Part shown: in pieces, positions 8,475 through 15,780 of the stretch
Layout: the number at the start of each line of letters is the position of its first letter
Position numbering within the stretch: the stretch's first letter is position 1
DNA from: Serinicoccus hydrothermalis
Lineage (GTDB): Bacteria > Actinomycetota > Actinomycetes > Actinomycetales > Dermatophilaceae
Length of the DNA: 64,000 nt
Direction: 5' to 3'
Assembly: GCF_001685415.1 (NCBI RefSeq)
Contig: NZ_CP014989.1
Location: forward strand, 1,302,001 to 1,366,000
Position numbers and translations under genes: made by a program
Notes under the pieces: model-generated
Database searches by the model: none
Told to the model about the DNA's origin: nothing
What the model saw: the letters and a program-made list of their open reading frames with translations, nothing else

Positions 8475-10046
8475 TCAGGGGAGCAGCATCCCGCGCAGCG
8501 CGAAGAAGAACAGGGCGGAGAGCAACCCCGCCACCGGGACGGTGATGACCCAGGCGGAGGCGATCTTGAGGATGTGCGAGCGGCGGACCAGCTGGCGCTT
8601 GAGCGCCTTGCGCAGCTTCTTGCCCTGCGCGGCGGTGATGACGGCCTCCGGGCCCATCTCCTGCAGCGTGTCCAGCATCCGCCGCTTGTCCTCGGGCCGC
8701 GCCTCCCGGAAGGCCTCGAGCATCCCCTCGACCTTGGCGAAGTCGGTGTCGTCGCGGTGGGCCCGGAGCACCTTCTCGATCGCCCGGTTCATCCGGTCGT
8801 CGAGGAACTCCCGGAGGAAGCCGACGCCGAAGATCCCGCCGAGCGCGACGTGGGTCGAGCTCACCGGCAGCCCGAGCTGGCTCGCGACGATCACCGTGAG
8901 CGCGGCCGCCAGCGCGATGCAGAAGGCCCGGGACCGGTCCAGCTCGGTGATCTCGCTGCCGACCGTGCGGATGAGCTTCGGCCCGAAGAGGGCCAGGCCG
9001 ACCGAGATGCCCAGGGCGCCGATGACGAGCACCCAGAGGGGGATCCCCGCCTCGCCCCCGGCCGCTCCCCCGTCGAGCACCTCGACGATGCCGGCGAGCG
9101 GGCCGACCGCGTTGGCGACGTCGTTGGCGCCGTGGGCGAAGCTGAGCAGCGCCGCGGCGCAGATGAGCGGGATGGTGAAGAGGCTGTTGACCCCCTCGGT
9201 GTCCTGGGTGAGACCGGGCGCGGCGCGGATGACCATCGGTCGGACGACGGCATACGTGATGACGGCGATGACGAGGCCGCCGAGCAGCGCGACCGGGAAG
9301 GAGATGCTGACGAGGTTGGACAGCCCCTTGAGGGCGAGGTAGGTGGCGAACGCCCAGGCCATGACGGCGATGAGCAGGGGCACCACCCGGGTCGCGGAGT
9401 CCACCGGCCGGTCGTGGAAGAGCACGGTGCGCTTGAGGAGGTAGAGCGTCCCGGCCGCGATGAGGCCACCGACCAGCGGCGAGATGACCCAGCTCATCGC
9501 GATGGAGCCCATGACGTCCCAGTTGACGACCGCCCAGCCGGAGGAGGCGACGCCGCCGCCGAGCACACCGCCGACGATCGCGTGGGTGGTCGACACCGGC
9601 GCACCCATGAAGGTCGCGATGTTGAGCCACAGCGCCGCCCCCAGCAGCGAGCCCAGCATCACCCAGACGAAGACCTGCGGGTCGGCGATGCTGTCCGGGT
9701 CGATGATGCCGCTCTTCACGGTTTCGACCACGTCGCCGCCGGCGATGATCGCTCCGGCCGCCTCGAAGACCGCCGCGATGCCGATCGCGGTGGCCATGGT
9801 CATCGCCATCGAGCCGACCGCCGGGCCGACGTTGTTGGCGACGTCGTTGGCCCCGATGTTGAGGGCCATGTAGCCGCCGATGACGGCCGCCGCGATGAGC
9901 AGGTATGCCTGTTCCACGTCCCCGAAGGCCGCGCCGGTGAAGACGATGACGCCGACGATGAAGAGGATGGCGACGCCGATCCGCCCCACCTCGCCTCGGG
10001 TGCTCCTGGTGGCCTTCTCCACGGGCCGGAAGTCCACCTGCGTCAC
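8475..10046 (-). CDS. pitA: PiT-family low-affinity phosphate permease
   Basis: A 523-residue transporter with the two inverted signature repeats of PiT carriers: NIGANDVANNVGPAVGS at about residue 63 and AHGANDVANAVGPLAG at about 310. It also has GAPVSTTHAIVGG and LPVSSTHVALGG. The central hydrophilic region and the basic C-terminal loop (GKKLRKALKRQLVRR) are typical. It would import phosphate (as metal-phosphate) with protons. The start is GTG 10046. No pit accessory protein (DUF47) gene is adjacent. A repeat resembling a Pho box lies 25-45 bases upstream, suggesting control by phosphate. Confidence 0.9.
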   Translation of the reverse strand: MTQVDFRPVEKATRSTRGEVGRIGVAILFIVGVIVFTGAAFGDVEQAYLLIAAAVIGGYMALNIGANDVANNVGPAVGSMAMTMATAIGIAAVFEAAGAIIAGGDVVETVKSGIIDPDSIADPQVFVWVMLGSLLGAALWLNIATFMGAPVSTTHAIVGGVLGGGVASSGWAVVNWDVMGSIAMSWVISPLVGGLIAAGTLYLLKRTVLFHDRPVDSATRVVPLLIAVMAWAFATYLALKGLSNLVSISFPVALLGGLVIAVITYAVVRPMVIRAAPGLTQDTEGVNSLFTIPLICAAALLSFAHGANDVANAVGPLAGIVEVLDGGAAGGEAGIPLWVLVIGALGISVGLALFGPKLIRTVGSEITELDRSRAFCIALAAALTVIVASQLGLPVSSTHVALGGIFGVGFLREFLDDRMNRAIEKVLRAHRDDTDFAKVEGMLEAFREARPEDKRRMLDTLQEMGPEAVITAAQGKKLRKALKRQLVRRSHILKIASAWVITVPVAGLLSALFFFALRGMLLP

Positions 10047-10069
10047 CGGTCACCTCGTCTCACGTGTCG

Positions 10070-10091
10070 TGCGGTCCAACGTCCGGTGAAC
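10070..10091 (-). promoter_or_regulatory. Candidate Pho box upstream of pitA
   Basis: On the minus strand GTTCACC (complement of 10085-10091) is followed 11 bases on by GTTGGACC (complement of 10073-10080). This is the spacing and consensus of actinobacterial PhoP direct-repeat units. Only the first unit is exact. Confidence 0.4.
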
Positions 10092-10122
10092 ACTAACTCA
10101 CCACGGCGGTGGCGGGGTCCCG

Positions 10123-10260
10123 GTGAGCCGCCGCCGCGACGCCGACGACGACATCGCGGCCATCGCCTCGGCCAGCGGTGCATGGGTCGGCCGCGACGTC
10201 GACGGCGCCGGCTACGTCGAGACGCTGCGCTCCGGGTCTCGGCTGCGCGAGAAGGCATGA
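10123..10260 (+). pseudogene. Short VapB-like antitoxin, N-terminus missing
   Basis: A 45-codon frame from GTG 10123 to TGA 10260, overlapping the toxin start by four bases (ATGA). Its sequence (IAAIASASGAWVGRD, then [15 protein letters not shown]) resembles only the toxin-binding C-terminal part of VapB-type antitoxins. The DNA-binding half that normally precedes it is absent, because an in-frame TGA lies at 10087-10089. It was found by reading upstream of the toxin. It may be a decayed antitoxin or a natural mini-antitoxin. Confidence 0.5.
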
Positions 10261-10634
10261 CCGCGCTCGTCGACACCTCCGTGCTCATCGACACGCTGCA
10301 CGGTGACGCTGCCGCGACCTCGCTGCTGCTGTCCTGCCGCCGGGCCGGACCGGTTCATGCCAGCGAGATCACGCGAGCCGAGGTGCTCCGCGGGATGCGC
10401 CCTCGCGAGCGGCGGGCCACCGAGAGCCTTCTCTCCACCCTCACCTGGCACCCCCTCGACACCGGCCTCGCAGAGCTGGCTGGGGACCTCGGGCGTCGCT
10501 GGCTGCCCACCCACCGCGACATCGACACCGCCGATCTCGTCATCGCCGCCACAGCGGTGCACCTCGAGGTCCCGCTGCTGACGCGCAACGTCAAGCACTT
10601 CCCCATGTTCCCCGACCTCGCGGCACCCTACTGA
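10257..10634 (+). CDS. vapC: VapC-type PIN-domain toxin
   Basis: A 125-residue PIN-domain ribonuclease. The acidic residues expected of the fold are present: Asp in [12 protein letters not shown] (residue 6), Glu in [11 protein letters not shown], and the C-terminal [26 protein letters not shown] (two Asp/Asn positions). It should cut RNA, commonly tRNA or rRNA in this family, and be held in check by the overlapping upstream antitoxin. That antitoxin lacks a recognisable DNA-binding half, so autoregulation is doubtful. The last seven bases overlap the convergent murI stop codon. Confidence 0.85.
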   Translation: MTALVDTSVLIDTLHGDAAATSLLLSCRRAGPVHASEITRAEVLRGMRPRERRATESLLSTLTWHPLDTGLAELAGDLGRRWLPTHRDIDTADLVIAATAVHLEVPLLTRNVKHFPMFPDLAAPY

Positions 10635-11455
10635 GCGGCGAGCCGCTCGTCGGCCCGCCCCACGAAGGCGCGGTGCACCTGCTCCACCTCCGGACCGAGG
10701 AACCGTCGCGCCAGGTAGTGGAAGCCGTCCGGGTCGCCGGTGGTCAACCACTGGTGGACCGGCTCGTTGTCCTGCGCCGCGAGCAGCCCGGAGTCGGTGA
10801 GCACCCGGAAGAGATCGGCCGCGGTCGCCGCCGCGGACGAGACGAGCTGGACCTGCTCGCCGAGGACGTACTGCAGCGCCTGCGTCAGCAGCGGGTAGTG
10901 CGTGCACCCCAGGATGAGGGTGTCCACGTCGCGCTCCTGCAGCGGCGCGAGGTAGTCGCGCGCCACCTCGATCACCTCCGGACCGCTCGTCACCCCCGCC
11001 TCGACCAGCTCGACGAAGCGCGGGCAGGCCTGGCTCGCGACGTGCACCGAGGGCGGGGCCGCGACGAAGGAGTCGAGGTAGGCCCGTGACTGGTGCGTCG
11101 CGGCCGTCGAGATCACCCCGATCTTCCCGTTGCGGGTCACCGCCATCGCGCGCCGCACGGCCGGCCGGATGACCTCGACGACGGGCACGGCATACCGCTC
11201 CCGGGCGTCGGCGAGCACCGCGGCGGACGCGCTGTTGCACGCGATGACCAGCGCCTTCACCCCGTGCTCGACCAGCCGGTCCAGGCACTCGAGGGAGAAC
11301 TCGCGGACCTGCGCGATGGGGCGCGGCCCGTAGGGGGTGCGCGCGGTGTCGCCGAGGTAGAGCACCGACTCGTGCGGCAGCTGGTCCAGCACCTCGCGGG
11401 CGACCGTGAGCCCGCCGAAGCCGGAGTCGAAGACCCCGATGGGCGCCTCGGTCAT
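10628..11455 (-). CDS. murI: Glutamate racemase
   Basis: A 275-residue racemase making D-glutamate for peptidoglycan. It has the two catalytic cysteines in VIACNSASA (about residue 74) and LGCTHYPLL (about 184), plus [12 protein letters not shown] at the N-terminus and [13 protein letters not shown]. Only the N-terminal start at ATG 11455 gives the normal length; upstream codons belong to the vapC region. The gene is tightly packed between toxin genes. It begins 13 bases after the stop of the minus-strand vapC and its end overlaps the plus-strand vapC by seven bases, so it may share a transcript with vapBC. Confidence 0.93.
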   Translation of the reverse strand: MTEAPIGVFDSGFGGLTVAREVLDQLPHESVLYLGDTARTPYGPRPIAQVREFSLECLDRLVEHGVKALVIACNSASAAVLADARERYAVPVVEVIRPAVRRAMAVTRNGKIGVISTAATHQSRAYLDSFVAAPPSVHVASQACPRFVELVEAGVTSGPEVIEVARDYLAPLQERDVDTLILGCTHYPLLTQALQYVLGEQVQLVSSAAATAADLFRVLTDSGLLAAQDNEPVHQWLTTGDPDGFHYLARRFLGPEVEQVHRAFVGRADERLAAQ

Positions 11456-11468
11456 GATCGACGCCCGA

Positions 11469-11897
11469 TCATCGGACCGGGTCCACGACGTCCAGTTCGG
11501 CGAAGCGGCCGAAATCGGTGTCGTGCGTCGCGACCGCAGCACTCTCGATGAAGGCGTGGGCGGCGATCTGGGCGTCCGTGGTCAGCGCCGCGGCCGTGCC
11601 GACCCCCGCCAGGACCTCGAGCGTGCGGTTGAGGTGTTCTCTCCCGCTGTCCAGGATATGGACGCCTGGCTGAGCGAGCCACGACTCGACGACGGCCTGC
11701 GCCTGCTGGACGCTGAACGGTCGGGTGAGCACGCGACGGCTGGTCGCGATGCGGATGAAGCCGAACACGACGACGGGCGCCAGGCCCACGGGCCGGCCCG
11801 CCGACAAGGTCTCCTCCCACCACGTACGGGCTCGGTCGTGCTCCGGGAAGGCATCGACGTGCGCATAGAGGAGGACATTGACATCGGGGACGATCAT
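11469..11897 (-). CDS. vapC: VapC-type PIN-domain toxin of a complete vapBC pair
   Basis: A 142-residue PIN-domain toxin: [17 protein letters not shown] gives the first Asp, the mid-region [13 protein letters not shown] carries the helix with the expected spacing, and the C-terminus has [28 protein letters not shown] with the remaining acidic residues. The predicted activity is endoribonuclease. Its ATG overlaps the antitoxin stop by four bases (ATGA), and the pair lies immediately upstream of murI on the same strand. Confidence 0.88.
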   Translation of the reverse strand: MIVPDVNVLLYAHVDAFPEHDRARTWWEETLSAGRPVGLAPVVVFGFIRIATSRRVLTRPFSVQQAQAVVESWLAQPGVHILDSGREHLNRTLEVLAGVGTAAALTTDAQIAAHAFIESAAVATHDTDFGRFAELDVVDPVR

Positions 11898-12145
11898 CGG
11901 TGGCGCTTGTCCACGATCGTCTCGTCCTCCAGCTCGTCGGCGAGCTCGTTCAGTCGTGCTGGGTCGACCCCGACCACCAGCTCACTGTGGTGCACGTCGA
12001 CGCGGTAGGGGCGGGGAGCCTGCGCTGGTCGAAGGGCCTGCCGCAGGGCGTCGTTGACGACGCTCTTCATGGAGGTCCGCCGGTCATGGACGGCCTGCTC
12101 GAGCAGCCGGACCACGTCCGCGTCCAGGGTCAGCGTGGTCCTCAT
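11894..12145 (-). CDS. vapB: VapB-type ribbon-helix-helix antitoxin
   Basis: An 83-residue protein whose N-terminus MRTTLTLDADVVRLLEQAV, followed by TSMKSVVNDALRQAL, is a ribbon-helix-helix DNA-binding domain. The acidic C-terminus ([17 protein letters not shown]) would bind and neutralise VapC. ATG 12145 is chosen because the conserved beta-strand starts there. Palindromes at 12151-12185, just upstream, are likely operator sites for autoregulation by the VapBC complex. Confidence 0.85.
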   Translation of the reverse strand: MRTTLTLDADVVRLLEQAVHDRRTSMKSVVNDALRQALRPAQAPRPYRVDVHHSELVVGVDPARLNELADELEDETIVDKRHR

Positions 12146-12150
12146 GAAGA

Positions 12151-12185
12151 CATCATGATGCATCGTGCGTGTGGCATCAAGATGC
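12151..12185 (-). promoter_or_regulatory. Probable vapBC operator palindromes
   Basis: CATCATGATG (12151-12160) is a perfect palindrome, GATGCATC (12157-12164) overlaps it, and GCATC-AA-GATGC lies at 12174-12185. All three are built from GATG/CATC half-sites, suited to a ribbon-helix-helix dimer. The last overlaps the end of the FAH-family gene. Confidence 0.5.
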
Positions 12186-12956
12186 GTCCCCGGCCACGAA
12201 GGGGTTGGCGAGCGCGCCGATGCCCTCAATCTCCACCTCGCACCGCTGCCCGGCGGTGATCGGACCGACCCCCGCGGGCGTGCCGGTGAGGATGACGTCG
12301 CCGGGCAGCAGGGTGAAGGCCGCCGATGCGTGCGCGATGACCTCCTCGATGCCGAAGTGCATGTCGGCGGTGGTGCCGTCCTGGCGCACCTCGCCGTCGA
12401 CCGTGCAGGAGATCCGCAGGGCGGAGGTGTCCAGGTCGGTCTCGAGCCACGGCCCGAGCGGGGTGAAGGTGTCCATGCCCTTCGCCCGGGCCCACTGCCC
12501 GTCGCCGCGCTGCAGGTCGCGCGCCGTCACGTCGTTGGCACAGGTGTAGCCGAAGATCACCGACCGGGCGTCCTCGACGGCGACGTCCTTGCACATCCGT
12601 CCGATGACGACGGCGAGCTCGGCCTCGTAGGAGATCTCGGTCGCGAAGCCGGGGATGACCACGGGGTCACCGGGCCCGCTGACTGAGGTGTTGGGGATGA
12701 AGAACATCATCGGCTCGGCCGGCAGCTCGTTGCCCATCTCGCGCGCGTGGTCCTCGTAGTTGCGGCCCACGGCGACCACCTTGCTGCGCGGGATGACCGG
12801 CGCCAGCAGCCGCACGTCGGCGACGTCGAAGGTCTCGCCGGTCAGGTCGATCTTGGTGTAGAGCGGGTCGCCGGAGATCTCGGCGATCCGCTCCCCGGCC
12901 CCGTCGACGAGGCCGAAGCGGGGGTCGTCACCGTCGGTGAAGCGGCAGATACGCAT
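12177..12956 (-). CDS. Fumarylacetoacetate hydrolase family protein
   Basis: A 259-residue protein of the FAH superfamily. An N-terminal barrel-like lead (MRICRF..GDDPRFGLV) is followed by the catalytic domain with VGRNYEDHAREMGNELP, the metal ligands in ISYEAELAVVIG (ExE), DVTARDLQRGDGQWARAKG, and GDVILTGTPAGVGP near the end. Members hydrolyse or decarboxylate 2-oxo acids such as acylpyruvates or oxaloacetate; the exact substrate is not set by the sequence. The start ATG 12956 appears leaderless, with TACCCT six bases upstream. Confidence 0.88.
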   Translation of the reverse strand: MRICRFTDGDDPRFGLVDGAGERIAEISGDPLYTKIDLTGETFDVADVRLLAPVIPRSKVVAVGRNYEDHAREMGNELPAEPMMFFIPNTSVSGPGDPVVIPGFATEISYEAELAVVIGRMCKDVAVEDARSVIFGYTCANDVTARDLQRGDGQWARAKGMDTFTPLGPWLETDLDTSALRISCTVDGEVRQDGTTADMHFGIEEVIAHASAAFTLLPGDVILTGTPAGVGPITAGQRCEVEIEGIGALANPFVAGDAS

Positions 12957-12962
12957 GCCGTC

Positions 12963-12968
12963 AGGGTA
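12963..12968 (-). promoter_or_regulatory. Leaderless -10 (TACCCT) of the FAH-family gene
   Basis: TACCCT on the minus strand, six bases before ATG 12956. It overlaps a copy of the dispersed heptamer (12966-12972). Confidence 0.55.
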
Positions 12969-12987
12969 TGCCGTCGGCGTCGCCTCG

Positions 12988-13323
12988 TCAGTGGTGGCCC
13001 GAGCCGGTGAGCTGCAGGCCGACGATGCCGCCGACGATGGCGACCAGACAGATCACCCGGGCCACCGAGACCGGCTCACCCAGGGCGAGGATCCCCCAGA
13101 GCGCGGTGCCGACGACACCGATCCCCACCCAGACGGCATACCCCGTGCCGAGCGGGATGGTCCGCAGCGACCAGCCGAGCCCGATCATGCTCGCGGCGAG
13201 CGCGACGCCGAAGAGCACGCTGGGCCACAGCTTGGTGAAGCCGTCCGAGGCGGTGAGGGCCGCGGCCCAGACGCTCTCGAGGACACCGGACAGGATGAGG
13301 ACGATCCAGGAGATGGCCACCAT
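12988..13323 (-). CDS. sugE: SMR-family exporter, SugE/Gdx type
   Basis: A 111-residue protein with four membrane helices. The glutamate essential to small multidrug resistance transporters is in LSGVLESVWAAALTAS (about residue 16), and the SugE-like signature IPLGTGYAVWVGIGVVGTALWGI follows. Gdx proteins export guanidinium, while other SMR members export quaternary ammonium compounds; sequence alone favours the SugE/Gdx branch. ATG 13323 is preceded by GGGGAGGG. A hairpin lies in the leader, but I do not see a guanidine riboswitch. Confidence 0.82.
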   Translation of the reverse strand: MVAISWIVLILSGVLESVWAAALTASDGFTKLWPSVLFGVALAASMIGLGWSLRTIPLGTGYAVWVGIGVVGTALWGILALGEPVSVARVICLVAIVGGIVGLQLTGSGHH

Positions 13324-13346
13324 GATGACGCCCTCCCCGGGCGCGC

Positions 13347-13376
13347 CACGTCGTCGTCGGAGCCGGGTACGACGTG
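13347..13376 (-). promoter_or_regulatory. Leader hairpin upstream of sugE
   Basis: CACGTCGT (13347-13354) is perfectly complementary to ACGACGTG (13369-13376), with a 14-base loop. The hairpin ends about 25 bases before the sugE start codon and could be an operator or an RNA element. Confidence 0.35.
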
Positions 13377-13478
13377 CCTCGTCCGGGGAACCGCCCACCG
13401 CGGGCGTCCACGTCGAGAATCTCACACGGGCGACGGTCGGGGCCAGCTCCGCGCGCCCTCGCGGCACGGGGTCGGCGC

Positions 13479-13484
13479 TAGGCT
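13479..13484 (+). promoter_or_regulatory. Leaderless -10 (TAGGCT)
   Basis: TAGGCT ends eight bases before GTG 13493, the usual layout of leaderless actinobacterial promoters. Confidence 0.5.
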
Positions 13485-13492
13485 GGACCGCC

Positions 13493-14377
13493 GTGCCGAC
13501 CCCCACCACCGACCTCCAGCTCCTCGAGGCAGAGGTGTGGCGGGCGCGCGCCGGCGCGCACGCGGAGGCCGTGGACGCGCTGACCGCCGGCCGCCTCGCC
13601 CGCCAGGTGGAGGGGCGGACCCACCCCGTCGACGACTTCCTCTGGGAGTACTACGCCTTCCGCCCGGCGCAGCTCGCGCGCTGGCACCCCGGTCCGGGCG
13701 TCGGGCTCGCCGACGCCCACGAGCGCGCGGCGTGGAGCGGCTACCTCGTCGACGGGAGCGGGATGGCATACCTCGACGTGGCCGGCTTCGTGCGGCGCCG
13801 CGGCCGGACCGTCGCCTTCGTCCGCGACCTGCTGACCGCGACGCTGTCCCGGCCGGGACGCTTCGGCTGCTTCGGGCTGCACGAGTGGGCGATGGTCTAC
13901 CGCGCCGACGAGACGAGGCACGACTGGCCGCTGCGGCTGGGGCGCGAGGGCACCGACGCGGTGGTCGAGGGCCACCAGGTCGCGTGCTCGCACTTCGACG
14001 CCTACCGCTTCTTCACCCCGGAGGCCGCACCGCGCAACGCGCTGCGCCCGACCCGGGAGAGCCAGGTCGAACACGAGCAGCCGGGCTGCCTGCACGCAGG
14101 GATGGACGTCTACAAGTGGTGCTTCAAGCTCGCCCCCGCGATGCCCAGCGACCTCACCCTCGACGCCTTCCTGCTCGCCCGGGACATCCGCGAGCTCGAC
14201 ATGCGGGCCGCGCCCTACGACCTGCGCGCGCTGGGCTACGAGCCGGTCCGGATCGAGACGGCCGAGGGCAAGCGCGAGTATGCCGCCGCCCAGCGGGACT
14301 TCACCCGCCGGTCGAACGCGCTGCGCCAAAAGCTGCTGGGGGCGCTGGACGCGCTCCCGGCGACGCCGGCGAGGTGA
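13493..14377 (+). CDS. Conserved actinobacterial protein of unknown function
   Basis: A 294-residue soluble protein. Proteins of this type are, as I recall, often labelled 3-methyladenine DNA glycosylase in actinobacteria, but I see no helix-hairpin-helix or Gly-Pro-Asp motif to support that. Distinctive segments are HPVDDFLWEYYAFRPAQLARWHPG near residue 40, CFGLHEWAMVYR near 122, HFDAYRFFTP near 160, and GCLHAGMDVYKWCFKLAP near 195, the last with conserved Cys/His/Tyr/Trp that could form an active site. There is no signal peptide or membrane segment. GTG 13493 is chosen because a TAGGCT hexamer lies eight bases upstream. It is divergent from sugE and convergent with ilvE. Confidence 0.7.
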   Translation: MPTPTTDLQLLEAEVWRARAGAHAEAVDALTAGRLARQVEGRTHPVDDFLWEYYAFRPAQLARWHPGPGVGLADAHERAAWSGYLVDGSGMAYLDVAGFVRRRGRTVAFVRDLLTATLSRPGRFGCFGLHEWAMVYRADETRHDWPLRLGREGTDAVVEGHQVACSHFDAYRFFTPEAAPRNALRPTRESQVEHEQPGCLHAGMDVYKWCFKLAPAMPSDLTLDAFLLARDIRELDMRAAPYDLRALGYEPVRIETAEGKREYAAAQRDFTRRSNALRQKLLGALDALPATPAR

Positions 14378-14386
14378 GCCCCGCCC

Positions 14387-15487
14387 TCAGACGAGCTGGT
14401 AGAGCCAGCCGTGGCGGTCCTCGGCGCGGCCGTACTGGATGTCGAGCAGCTCGGCGCGCAGGTCCTCGGTGAGCTTGTGCTCCTCCGGCATGTCCAGCTC
14501 GCCGCCGCTCCAGGCCAGCCGGCCCACCGGCGTGATGACCGCGGCGGTGCCGCAGGCGAAGACCTCGGTGATGTCGCCCGAGGCCACGCCGTCGCGCCAC
14601 TCGTCGAGGGTGAAGCGGCGCTCCTCGACCTGGTGCCCGCGCTCGCGCAGCAGGTCGAGCAGGGAGGAGCGGGTGACGCCGGGAAGGATCGTCCCGGTGA
14701 GCTCGGGGGTGACGACCCGGCCGTCGGCATACAGGAAGAAGAGGTTCATGCCGCCGAGCTCCTCGACGTAGCGGTGGTCGACCGCGTCGAGGAAGACGAC
14801 CTGGTCGCAGCCGTGCTCGATGCCCTCGGCCTGGCTGGCGAGGGATGCGGCGTAGTTGCCGCCGCACTTGGCCGCGCCGGTCCCGCCCGCGGCGGCGCGG
14901 ACGTACTGGTCGCTGACCCACAGGCTGACCGGCTTGAGGCCTCCGGGGAAGTAGGAGCCGGCGGGTGAGGCGATGACGCTGAAGAGGTAGCGGTTGCTCG
15001 GACGCACCCCGAGGGCCTCCTCGGTGGCGATCATGAAGGGCCGCAGGTAGAGGGACATCTCCCCCGCGTCGGCACCCGGCACCCAGGCCTCGTCGAGCGA
15101 GACGAGCTCCTTGATCGCGTCCAGGAAGAGCGTCGGCGGCAGCTCGGGCATGGCGAGCCGGCGCGCGGAGTTGTTGAAGCGCTCGGCGTTGCGCTCGGGA
15201 CGGAAGGTCCAGACGGTGCCGTCCTCGTGCCGGTAGGCCTTCATCCCCTCGAAGATCTCCTGCGCGTAGTGGAAGACCGCGGCGGAGGGGTCCAGCGGGA
15301 TCGGCCCGTAGGGCACGACCCGCGCGTCGTGCCAGCCCTGCTCCTTGTCCCACTCGACCATCACCATGTGCTCGGAGAAGAGGCTGCCGAAGCCGGGGTT
15401 GGTCAGGAGCTCGGCGATCTCCGCCCGCGAGCGACGGTCGCTCGCCTCGGTGACCGCGAAGGACGGGGACGACGCTGTCTGGGTCAT
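14387..15487 (-). CDS. ilvE: Branched-chain amino acid aminotransferase
   Basis: A 366-residue class IV (fold type IV) aminotransferase acting on leucine, isoleucine and valine. Signatures are [39 protein letters not shown], the PLP lysine in AAKCGGNYAASL, GGMNLFFLY, GTILPGVTRSSLLDL and FACGTAAVITPVG. ATG 15487 is chosen because TAGCCT stands seven bases upstream (leaderless). It is divergently arranged, 293 bases from a ketol-acid-reductoisomerase-like gene, an obvious metabolic pairing. Confidence 0.95.
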   Translation of the reverse strand: MTQTASSPSFAVTEASDRRSRAEIAELLTNPGFGSLFSEHMVMVEWDKEQGWHDARVVPYGPIPLDPSAAVFHYAQEIFEGMKAYRHEDGTVWTFRPERNAERFNNSARRLAMPELPPTLFLDAIKELVSLDEAWVPGADAGEMSLYLRPFMIATEEALGVRPSNRYLFSVIASPAGSYFPGGLKPVSLWVSDQYVRAAAGGTGAAKCGGNYAASLASQAEGIEHGCDQVVFLDAVDHRYVEELGGMNLFFLYADGRVVTPELTGTILPGVTRSSLLDLLRERGHQVEERRFTLDEWRDGVASGDITEVFACGTAAVITPVGRLAWSGGELDMPEEHKLTEDLRAELLDIQYGRAEDRHGWLYQLV

Positions 15488-15494
15488 GTGCTCA

Positions 15495-15500
15495 AGGCTA
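15495..15500 (-). promoter_or_regulatory. Leaderless -10 (TAGCCT) of ilvE
   Basis: TAGCCT on the minus strand, seven bases before ATG 15487. Confidence 0.6.
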
Positions 15501-15767
15501 TCCGCCTGACGGGACGTCACGACCAGTCGGTTGGTTGACGCAAGGTCAAGTGAGGGGCGGCTGACCTGCGGGTATGCCGGTCCCGCGCCGCCCGCACGGT
15601 GGTGCCTCACCGTGTGCCGAGGCATGTGTCACACGCGTGCTCCTGGGCACACCCGGGACACCAGGAAGCGCACGACACCGCGCACAAGCGTGCCCGGCCG
15701 CCCCGGCCCCGTCCTCTCCCCGGTCCCTGGGCACCCGGCCGGACCCGGCGGGCCCTGGCGGCCCTCG

Positions 15768-15773
15768 TAGGCT
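15768..15773 (+). promoter_or_regulatory. Leaderless -10 (TAGGCT) of the IlvC-like gene
   Basis: TAGGCT on the plus strand, seven bases before GTG 15781. Confidence 0.6.
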
Positions 15774-15780
15774 AGGAGCC

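Larger units (their letters stand above)
15488..15780. other. Divergent intergenic region, ilvE to IlvC-like
   Basis: It holds two leaderless -10 hexamers (TAGCCT on the minus strand at 15495-15500, TAGGCT on the plus strand at 15768-15773) and one heptamer copy at about 15572. I see no convincing leader peptide, attenuator or RNA gene. The short frames inside look like GC-rich noise. Confidence 0.6.

Noticed and set aside
13324-13440. Guanidine riboswitch upstream of sugE
   Set aside because: The conserved ykkC-type blocks and the paired ACGR loops of the mini-ykkC class could not be found; only a simple hairpin is present.
13493-14377. 3-methyladenine DNA glycosylase
   Set aside because: I see no helix-hairpin-helix/GPD motif or AAG-type signature, so the common label is not supported by the sequence.
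15531-15770. Leader peptide or small gene between ilvE and the IlvC-like gene
   Set aside because: The frame has no ribosome site, no run of Leu/Ile/Val codons and no attenuator hairpin; it is Arg/Pro/Gly-rich GC noise.
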